In this document: positions 1 through 5,198 of the stretch, piece by piece
Position numbering within the stretch: the stretch's first letter is position 1
Layout: the number at the start of each line of letters is the position of its first letter
Assembly (NCBI GenBank): GCA_913031405.1
Contig: CAJWCX010000111.1
Location: 1 to 5,198, forward strand
Length of the DNA stretch: 5,198 bases
Origin: an uncultured Flavobacteriales bacterium
Lineage (GTDB): Bacteria > Bacteroidota > Bacteroidia > Flavobacteriales_D > Crocinitomicaceae
Direction of reading: 5' to 3'
Made by a program: the position numbers and the translations under genes
The notes under the pieces: generated by a model
The model's database searches: none
What the model was told of the DNA's origin: nothing
What the model saw: only the letters and a program-made list of their open reading frames with translations

Positions 1-53
1 GTGAAAAATTTACTATCACGGATGCTTAAAAAGAAATCGATAAACTGTCTCAT
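1..53 (-). CDS. Possible start of a following gene (first 17 codons only)
   Basis: An ATG at 53..51 opens a minus-strand frame, MRQFIDFFLSIRDSKFF, that runs off the left edge. It lies 67 bases after the stop of the large gene, in the same direction, with an in-frame TAG at 68..66 and a TATAAT just upstream. No convincing Shine-Dalgarno sequence precedes the ATG; the nearest purine-rich bit is AGG about 12-14 bases upstream. A 17-codon open stretch is easily random, so this is a candidate only. The residues suggest no family. An alternative is that the left edge holds the tail of a convergent plus-strand gene. Confidence 0.25.
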   Translation of the reverse strand, partial: MRQFIDFFLSIRDSKFF

Positions 54-67
54 AATTTTGAAAGCCT

Positions 68-73
68 ATTATA
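68..73 (-). promoter_or_regulatory. Perfect TATAAT -10-like hexamer upstream of possible next gene
   Basis: The minus strand has TATAAT at 73..68, 14 bases before an ATG at 53..51. At the expected 17-18 base spacing upstream there is only a poor -35 match (TTCTTT or TCTTTA). In such AT-rich DNA a perfect hexamer can arise by chance. The position between the stop of the large gene and an ATG makes a promoter plausible but unproven. Confidence 0.3.
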
Positions 74-84
74 CATATCTCATT

Positions 85-109
85 AAAAAATAAAGAACAC
101 AGTTTTATT
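85..109 (-). terminator. Weak possible terminator after the large gene
   Basis: Starting 11 bases beyond the TAA, the minus strand reads AATAAAAC-TGT-GT-tc-TTTATT followed by TTTT. This can fold as a six-pair AT stem extended by two more pairs across a two-base bulge, then a T run. The stem has only one G-C pair, so it would be unstable. It is the only hairpin-plus-T-tract arrangement I find in this intergenic stretch. Transcription may equally read through. Confidence 0.2.
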
Positions 110-120
110 AAAGAAACTTA

Positions 121-3100
121 TTACTCAGATAAAATAGCCGTACCAGAATACATTATCATTTGAGCATTTGTTTCTCTGGAAAATTGCAAGGTAGCTCCTG
201 CCTCTATATGTGATGAAATACCATATAGCTCACCCCAGATATTTTTTTGATCTTTTATAATTTTTGATCCGTGAGAAAAAGTCGAAATTTCTTCACCTGA
301 AAAATTAGGATTTGCTGAACTCCCATTTGCAGACCATGTTATAGATCCCGCAGGGCCATGAGCCATTTGGTTGGTGAAACCTGATCCATATGTCCCAGAA
401 CCAAGATTATCAACTGTAATATCAATTTGGTAGTCCCCAGTACCGTCAAAAACTACAGAACCAGATGCGCCAGCTCCTTCTGTCCAATGATATGAATTGG
501 TAATACCAGACTCTTCAATTCTTGCAAAAACGTCAAACATTGCCAAACCGGCTAAAGTTGCTGTTCTACTAACAGGCCAATCAGAAACATCTAATAAATC
601 TCCAGCGAACCAAGTGCCTAAATGAACTGAACTTGATTGAAATCCAGGTCGCCCTTCAAATTGGCTGTCAGTCATTGCCATACCCCAAACTCCCCATGAC
701 ATATATTCCAAAGAAGGTTCAGTAGAGTTATCACTCATGAAATCTCTATCTTTTTCATCAATAGTTTCCCAAGAGACCAATGCACCTACATTGTCTACAT
801 TTCTGTCTTCTTTGAGGGTTCCATCGGAAGCAAACCCTTTCTCATGAACTCTTCCATGCTCCCCTTTTAAAATTGCTCCAAATACATTTTTGGACAAATA
901 TGCAGACTTTGCCCATTGAGAAGATCCATCATAGGGTTGTTTTTTTGAGGAATCTGCATCTCCAAACTGAAAACCCGGCTGATTGTTTACCTCTATCAGG
1001 TTAGCATTTTTTCCATTGAAGGCACCTTTTGAATCATACCAATCATTGGTATTGGTATCTGAATTAGGCCTTGAATATATATTTAAGGATGTTTGTTCAA
1101 CTTTGACTCGATCATTAACATTATCAAAAGTTGTGTTTGTATCAGCTCTTAAGTATTGAGGATGGGGGTTTTTGTCATTATTGGTATCAGTAATGAATAA
1201 TCCAGTCATCATCCCGCTCCAAGAGTCTGAGCTGGAAATTTGATTAGACTGCCAACTGTTTGATCCTTTCAAATTAATTGCATCTACTAAATTATCATTA
1301 ACATCTTTTTGTTTTTGCTGGACTATTCCTTGATAAAAAGTACCACTTTCATATTTAGGGTCATTTGGATTTACCGTTTTAGACATTGAGTGCATGACTC
1401 CCAAATCCATAGTCTCAGAACATCCAGAAAGATATTCTGCATGACAAGGATCGTCAGTAGAAATAATAGCTACTGAAGGCGCTCCAGAAGAACTAGATTC
1501 AATACTTTCGCCATCACCAAAAAAACAACCATTATCTTTTCCTGATACGCAAGCAATTGGACTAGCTCCAAAAGTTATTTGAGGAATACCATCATCAACA
1601 GCGTATATTCCATCAGTAGACGAATCTCTTGCTGATCGTCTTTTATAACTCCAAAAATGCTGCCCTTGCATTACTTGACCAGAATTTAATGCTGTATAGC
1701 CATCTTCTTCTAAATTTTTAGGACCTCTTTCAAAAAAAGCTTTGTCTCCTACTTCAGAAATTAGAACAGAAAGCAAACTCTGTTGCGTCTTGTGAGGACC
1801 ATGAGACCTAGATGAATGGGCTTCATTGCATTTCGCACTTCCGCCTGAACCACAACTCCAATTGAGTTGAGCAAAAATTCCAGCACCCCTTCCGTCAGGA
1901 TCAAAAACTTGATTCCAAAGAGATTGTCCTTCAGGAATTGTGTATTCAGGCCCGGAATTAGCTCCAGAGAAACGTCTAGAACTCACTTCTTTGTTTAAAA
2001 CATCAGCTGCATATCCATACATTCCATCCATATCAGCTTCGCTATGTGAACCTGCGAATTGATTTTGAAGTGCAAAAGAACTATCTCCCTCGGTACCATA
2101 CTTAAGATGGTTTCCAGATTTAGAGTAGTCATGATCAACTAATTGATGGAAATCAAAGTGTGAGTCTGTACCATTATCTTTATCTTCCATGAATTCTTCT
2201 GAAATAAAATGCGGCATGATTGTATGAACATGCTTGAATCTCACGTCAGAAGTATCAGGAGTTTGTAACATTTCATATTTGTTAGTATGCAAAACTGGAA
2301 TTGGTGCAAAGGCTATAACCTTTTTTGTATTATTTAGAAAAGATTTTAGCGAAGAATCCTTATATATCTCTCCAGCAAGAATAATTTCATCCGCGAAAGT
2401 TGTTGTTGATACACTATTGCCAGCATTAAGAGTGCCTCCTGTAATTCCATTATTAGCATTTGGCCCATCTTGATCAAATCCAGTAGCATTATTCTCTGGT
2501 GGAGTATAAGTCAAAACACTAGATGACTTGTTTAAATGCATCCACATAAATTCAGCTTCATTACCTAAACTATATGATTGTTTGATGTTGGAGGGTAAAA
2601 GCAGTAAATTTGATCCTTCATTTTTTTTGACCATAGAACCCGAGAGATTTAATTGATGAATTCCGTTTCCACATCCTTGACCAGAGTCATAACAACCATA
2701 TCCTGCCTTTTCATTGATATTCATAGTACTATCCCAATCTCCGTCGGTGACGGACAGAGGTGCATATTGACCTTTTGAATTATTAGTACCTGTTAATGTG
2801 GATCCTGAAAAATTATTAACTGGAAATTTATATTCAAAATCTAAAATATTTATGTCATTTTCACTGATTCCATTTGCTACGGTATTTGTTCTATAAAAAG
2901 TTTTTCCCTGAGCCGATTGGGCTACTTGAGCTGATGAGTCATCATCCATTTTTGTAACAGAATTTATTTTAGGATTTCCATTTAATTGATTAGTAGATAA
3001 TGACGATTCTGTTATTGTTGTTCCTTTAGCTTGTACTGAAGCATTATAATTTTTTGCAGTACCGTCCCCCCTAACAGCTTTAGTTGTGAAAGGCTTGTTT

Positions 3101-5198
3101 ACATCTTGAGAAACATTGTTATAGCCAGATGCAAATTTCATTACTACGTTTTCTTGAGATTCAACTTTTTTTGGTACTATCTTTAAAGTTACCTTTTGAG
3201 TTGGTTCATTCGGAATCTCAATACTAATATTTGCCTCATCTTCAAATTTTTCATGATCTGAATCAGTGTTGCTATCCCCTAAACCTGCCAAATAATTTAT
3301 TAGATCGTTGCCTAAAATATTTTTAGATACAGAATTATTAAGGACTACGTCAGATTTAATTCTTACAATGCCGCTATTATCAACTTCGTACTTTGAAGAA
3401 TCTTCTATATCTACTGAATAAGTAGTTCCTGACGGAAAATTTCCCTGATCGAGGTCTATCAAAATTCTTTGATTCGAATTTTTTGAGCTAGTATTGTCTG
3501 GTAAGTAAACTCTACCTACGTTGTCTGAAGGCTCAATAAAAAGCTGTTTATTAGCCACGATATTTTCATTTCTATTATTTAAAGATACTTCAGGAATTAC
3601 GACATCAATTACCGAAAAGCTAGAGCTAATTTCTTTTTTAACTCCCTTAGAATCTGTTGCAATAACTTTCAGGTTATAGGAGCTTGAAGATTCATAATCC
3701 AAAGATCCATTGAGCCTTACCTGGCCAGTTTTTGGATCTATTGTAAATTTATTAGCAAAATCATTTTCTAATGAATAACTAAGATTATCAGAATCTGTAT
3801 CAGTTCTTGACGAATTTATTATGATAGCTCCTGAAGAAGTTCCTTCGGGTAACGCGCAAGAGTTTTCACAAGAAGTAATGAAATTTGGATCTTGATTTTG
3901 AACAAGGTCAATATTCAATGGAATACTTATTGAATCTTCTTGTCCTTCAATATTTAAAGTAAGCGCATAAGAATTTTTTGAAGAATAATTCAAAGGTTTA
4001 TTAATTCTTATCTCTCCATTAGAAGAAATATTGAAATCATCACTTAATTCGCCACTTAAAGAATAGGTCAGATTTGAATCTCCTGAAACTTTTATACTCC
4101 CAATAGAAGAGTTTATAGCACCTCCTTCATGAACTTTTTCATCAGAAAGGTTCACAGAAGCACTCAATTCATTAACATTATCAATTTTAATATTTACAGG
4201 AGTTTTGACTGTGTTCTTTCCATCAAAAACTTCCAAAGTAAAATTTAAATCTTTTTTCTCCTCATAATTTAACGACTGGCTTAAAACTACACTTCCAGAA
4301 TTTGAAACTTCCACCTTGTCTTTATCTTCTCCAGATATGGAAAAAGCTATGCCGTTTTTTTCAGGGTCTAAAACTACAGTATCCGCAAGTTTTGTATTTG
4401 TTTGAATATCTTCTTTTAAAGTTGAAGATAAAACACTTAAATTTACTTCTGGTACCTCATCAACATCACCAACATTAAAAACTAATTCATTTGTAATGGA
4501 TTTTTCGCCTAAAAAAGTAAACACAAGCAACTCGTAAGATTGCTTTTCTTCAAAATCCAATCCTTTTTTCAAGGTAACATTACCTTGTTGATCTATTTCG
4601 AAGTTTTCACTGCCTGGGCCTCCTAAAAAGAATCTAACTGAGTCTGGACCTGAATAATCAACCTCAATTTTTCCTAAAGAAGTTCCAATCAATGTATCTT
4701 CATCAATATTATTTTGAAGAAAAGAAGTATTAGTAGATAACTGAACTTCAACTACGGCTTCAACCTTTGTTTCTTGTTGGACCTCTTCTACTTGAACCTC
4801 CTCATTTGCCTCTGATGCTTCTTCGAAAAATTCTTCTTCTTGAGATGCGATTTCAGTATTATCTGTAAAAAGCTCTCCGCCTTGATCATATGCAGTCGTG
4901 AGATCATTTATACCGGTATCAGATGTATTTTTCGTGATATCAAAATTATCTAGCAAGCCCTCATCGATCTCAGGAAATACGTCCTCGGGATCTTCATTTA
5001 CTGGCTCTAAGGTAATTAAATCAGATGAAGACGTACTTATAGGAGGTTGAGTAAGAGGGACAGAATCAGATGATGACGTACTTACTATAGGTTGAGTTAA
5101 CGGAACTGAATCCGATGAAGAAGTTGCAGTTACAGGTTGTGTCACTGTTACAGAATCTGAAGAGCTTGTTGTCACTGGCTCAGGTGAAGTGGCAGGCT
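121..5198 (-). CDS. Large cadherin-repeat surface protein with FecR-family-like C-terminal module, 5' end cut by window
   Basis: The frame is open from the right edge to a TAA at 121..123 and encodes at least 1691 residues. The start is missing: seven codons (PATSPEP) continue in frame upstream of the GTG at 5175, that GTG is the Val of a repeat, and the first ATG-coded Met is residue 679. Order of parts: TSSSD repeats (1-58), acidic linker (60-146), cadherin-like repeats (147-532), degenerate repeat (533-670), unassigned Cys-paired module (671-1490), C-terminal beta-domain (1491-1684). No transmembrane helix, RTX nonapeptides or C-terminal aromatic outer-membrane signature is visible, so the export signal must be N-terminal and outside the window. 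Cadherin repeats usually serve adhesion or act as calcium-stiffened stalks; the role here is inferred to be cell-surface display or attachment. No enzyme motif was recognised. The coding call is certain, the architecture fairly sure and the function unproven. Confidence 0.95.
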   Translation of the reverse strand, partial: PATSPEPVTTSSSDSVTVTQPVTATSSSDSVPLTQPIVSTSSSDSVPLTQPPISTSSSDLITLEPVNEDPEDVFPEIDEGLLDNFDITKNTSDTGINDLTTAYDQGGELFTDNTEIASQEEEFFEEASEANEEVQVEEVQQETKVEAVVEVQLSTNTSFLQNNIDEDTLIGTSLGKIEVDYSGPDSVRFFLGGPGSENFEIDQQGNVTLKKGLDFEEKQSYELLVFTFLGEKSITNELVFNVGDVDEVPEVNLSVLSSTLKEDIQTNTKLADTVVLDPEKNGIAFSISGEDKDKVEVSNSGSVVLSQSLNYEEKKDLNFTLEVFDGKNTVKTPVNIKIDNVNELSASVNLSDEKVHEGGAINSSIGSIKVSGDSNLTYSLSGELSDDFNISSNGEIRINKPLNYSSKNSYALTLNIEGQEDSISIPLNIDLVQNQDPNFITSCENSCALPEGTSSGAIIINSSRTDTDSDNLSYSLENDFANKFTIDPKTGQVRLNGSLDYESSSSYNLKVIATDSKGVKKEISSSFSVIDVVIPEVSLNNRNENIVANKQLFIEPSDNVGRVYLPDNTSSKNSNQRILIDLDQGNFPSGTTYSVDIEDSSKYEVDNSGIVRIKSDVVLNNSVSKNILGNDLINYLAGLGDSNTDSDHEKFEDEANISIEIPNEPTQKVTLKIVPKKVESQENVVMKFASGYNNVSQDVNKPFTTKAVRGDGTAKNYNASVQAKGTTITESSLSTNQLNGNPKINSVTKMDDDSSAQVAQSAQGKTFYRTNTVANGISENDINILDFEYKFPVNNFSGSTLTGTNNSKGQYAPLSVTDGDWDSTMNINEKAGYGCYDSGQGCGNGIHQLNLSGSMVKKNEGSNLLLLPSNIKQSYSLGNEAEFMWMHLNKSSSVLTYTPPENNATGFDQDGPNANNGITGGTLNAGNSVSTTTFADEIILAGEIYKDSSLKSFLNNTKKVIAFAPIPVLHTNKYEMLQTPDTSDVRFKHVHTIMPHFISEEFMEDKDNGTDSHFDFHQLVDHDYSKSGNHLKYGTEGDSSFALQNQFAGSHSEADMDGMYGYAADVLNKEVSSRRFSGANSGPEYTIPEGQSLWNQVFDPDGRGAGIFAQLNWSCGSGGSAKCNEAHSSRSHGPHKTQQSLLSVLISEVGDKAFFERGPKNLEEDGYTALNSGQVMQGQHFWSYKRRSARDSSTDGIYAVDDGIPQITFGASPIACVSGKDNGCFFGDGESIESSSSGAPSVAIISTDDPCHAEYLSGCSETMDLGVMHSMSKTVNPNDPKYESGTFYQGIVQQKQKDVNDNLVDAINLKGSNSWQSNQISSSDSWSGMMTGLFITDTNNDKNPHPQYLRADTNTTFDNVNDRVKVEQTSLNIYSRPNSDTNTNDWYDSKGAFNGKNANLIEVNNQPGFQFGDADSSKKQPYDGSSQWAKSAYLSKNVFGAILKGEHGRVHEKGFASDGTLKEDRNVDNVGALVSWETIDEKDRDFMSDNSTEPSLEYMSWGVWGMAMTDSQFEGRPGFQSSSVHLGTWFAGDLLDVSDWPVSRTATLAGLAMFDVFARIEESGITNSYHWTEGAGASGSVVFDGTGDYQIDITVDNLGSGTYGSGFTNQMAHGPAGSITWSANGSSANPNFSGEEISTFSHGSKIIKDQKNIWGELYGISSHIEAGATLQFSRETNAQMIMYSGTAILSE
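124..705 (-). other. C-terminal TbpB-like / FecR-protein-type beta-domain (residues 1491-1684)
   Basis: The last 194 residues are Gly/Thr/Ser/aromatic-rich and read as alternating beta-strands. Landmarks in order are SWGVWG (1493), LGTWFAG (1519), a Pro then TATLAGLAMFDVFA (1538-1551), ASGSVVFDGTGDYQIDITVD (1570-1589), GSITWSANG (1610), NFSGEEIS (1624), WGELYG (1647) and the terminal MYSGTAILSE. The sequence W-G-x-W, then (G)TW-x-AG, then TAT-x-x-G, a strand pair, and late 'GxxYG...' is the order I recall from the small lipoprotein-like barrel at the C-terminus of many proteobacterial proteins annotated 'FecR domain-containing'. The family link is from memory and not verified by a search. The domain could be a generic beta-sandwich instead. 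Confidence 0.45.
706..3165 (-). other. Unassigned module with four short Cys-Cys loops (residues 671-1490)
   Basis: About 820 residues follow the stalk and match no family I can name with certainty. Composition changes sharply here: the first Met codon is residue 679 and the first Trp is 814, and Trp, Gly, Asn and Ser then become frequent. Four pairs of Cys lie 6-7 residues apart (828/835, 1108/1116, 1209/1217, 1244/1252), suggesting small disulfide loops formed after export. A His/Asp-rich stretch runs from 982 to 1023. Acidic turn motifs (EDKDNGTD at 997, DTNNDKN at 1330) could bind calcium. The overall pattern of short beta-strands and SxGxx turns ending at SWGVWG is, from memory, like the region before the barrel in long FecR-domain surface proteins. 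No catalytic motif was recognised. Confidence 0.55.
3166..3579 (-). repeat. Degenerate fifth cadherin-like repeat with insertion (residues 533-670)
   Basis: The segment keeps the central repeat landmark (YSVDIEDSSKYEVDNSGIV at 586-604, then RIKSDVVLN) and ends in beta-rich IPNEPTQKVTLKIVPKK. It lacks an acidic strand-A motif, an LDYE motif and a calcium-type linker, and is about 40 residues longer than repeats 1-4. The extra length lies at about 611-648, a polar stretch with NILGNDLINYLAGLGD followed by acidic DSDHEKFEDEA, possibly a helix plus a loop. It sits between the regular stalk and the unassigned module, so it may be an adaptor domain. Assignment as a cadherin relative rests on the one central strand pair and on its position. 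Confidence 0.5.
3580..4737 (-). repeat. Four cadherin-like beta-sandwich repeats (residues 147-532)
   Basis: Four units of about 95-100 residues can be aligned by hand: 147-246, 247-344, 345-432 and 433-532. Each opens with an acidic strand-A motif (IDEDTLIGT at 157, LKED at 253, VHEGG at 348, LPEGT at 442). Each then has a xxIDxxGxVxL-type strand (FEIDQQGNVTL at 192, VEVSNSGSVVL at 288, FNISSNGEIRI at 381, FTIDPKTGQVRL at 477), followed by LDFE (206), LNYE (302), LNYS (395) or LDYE (492) and a SYxLxV strand. Interdomain linkers resemble the cadherin DxNDN element in repeats 1 and 2 (DVDEVP at 237, DNVNE at 332) but not later. Repeat 4 keeps DTDSDN (459) and ATDSKG (506). The fold and calcium stiffening are known for the family; calcium binding here is inferred, and likely only partial because repeat 3 lacks several acidic ligands. 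Confidence 0.88.
4738..4998 (-). other. Acidic, probably disordered linker (residues 60-146)
   Basis: This stretch of the large protein is rich in Glu and Asp and has almost no basic residues. The densest part is residues 112-145, with runs such as EEEFFEEASEANEEVQVEE followed by alternating V/E. It has no cadherin landmarks and no Cys, Trp or Met. It joins the Ser/Thr repeats to the first beta-sandwich repeat and most likely acts as a flexible or partly helical spacer that could bind cations. The function is inferred from composition only. Confidence 0.7.
5002..5169 (-). repeat. Tandem 15-residue (45-bp) Ser/Thr/Pro-rich repeats
   Basis: TSSSD recurs at residues 3-7, 18-22, 33-37 and 48-52, exactly 15 residues apart. 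The unit is roughly TSSSDSVPLTQPxxS. The fourth copy diverges after TSSSD (LITLEP) and grades into the acidic linker. At DNA level the copies differ at many synonymous positions: the SSS triplet is spelled agc-tct-tca, tct-tca-tcg, tca-tca-tct and tct-tca-tct. The repeat is therefore old and kept at protein level rather than freshly duplicated. Such Ser/Thr/Pro segments are normally flexible, extended spacers in surface proteins. More copies may lie beyond the right edge; the visible upstream residues (TSPEPV) resemble a decayed unit end. Confidence 0.9.

Noticed and set aside
1..93. Plus-strand tails of a possible convergent gene: a 30-codon frame ending TAA at 93, or an EKFTITDA frame ending at 29
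   Set aside because: Both are open only from the window edge and too short to tell from chance. They compete with the minus-strand ATG frame and cannot be resolved here.
1627..1644. Basic cluster KRRSAR (1178-1183) as a protease processing site
   Set aside because: A single short basic patch, with no flanking domain boundary or known protease motif to support cleavage.
2234..2473. 79-residue open frame on the plus strand
   Set aside because: It lies wholly inside the large minus-strand gene, has no recognisable domain and no supporting upstream site. It is a shadow frame.
2621..2628. Run of eight A on the coding strand, plus several seven-base A/T runs, as possible phase-variation tracts
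   Set aside because: They encode Lys or Phe in an AT-rich gene, the frame is intact, and the tracts are short and scattered within the gene body.
3064..3072. RGD tripeptide (residues 702-704)
   Set aside because: It suggests integrin-type adhesion only in host-associated contexts. A single tripeptide in a protein this long is expected by chance.
121..5198. Type I secreted RTX adhesin
   Set aside because: No GGxGxDxxx nonapeptides and no typical RTX C-terminal secretion tail were seen. The C-terminus looks like a different beta-domain.

Overview
The window is almost entirely one very long, AT-rich reading frame on the minus strand (121..5198). It runs off the right-hand edge, so only the C-terminal 1691 residues of a larger surface-type protein are visible. 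The stop codon (TAA, 121..123) is inside the window; the start is not. The GTG at 5175 that could be taken as a start is best read as an ordinary Val codon inside a tandem repeat. The frame stays open upstream of it, and no ATG codon occurs in the frame until residue 679. Residue numbers below count the codon at 5175..5173 as residue 1.

From N- to C-terminus (right to left in the window) the visible protein has six parts. (1) An array of 15-residue Ser/Thr/Pro repeats built on TSSSD. (2) A strongly acidic linker. (3) Four clear cadherin-like beta-sandwich repeats spaced about 95 residues apart, with ExD/GT strands, LDYE/LDFE motifs and partial DxNDN-like linkers. (4) A fifth, degenerate repeat with an insertion. 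(5) A module of about 820 residues that I cannot assign to a named family. (6) A C-terminal Gly/Thr/Trp-rich beta-domain. Its WGxW and GTWFAG motifs resemble, from memory, the small TbpB-like barrel at the end of many bacterial 'FecR-domain' surface proteins. The protein has exactly ten Cys, all in five tight pairs. All 17 Trp lie in the C-terminal half. Together these point to an exported, rigid stalk carrying a disulfide-stapled head.

The left end (1..120) holds a short AT-rich intergenic region with a perfect TATAAT on the minus strand, a weak possible terminator, and possibly the first 17 codons of a following minus-strand gene. Nothing firm can be said about that gene.

The organism is probably a low-GC Gram-negative bacterium. 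A marine planktonic proteobacterium is my best guess, from base composition and architecture only. I see no RNA genes, CRISPR arrays, insertion sequences or metabolic genes. The interesting object is the single multidomain surface protein.
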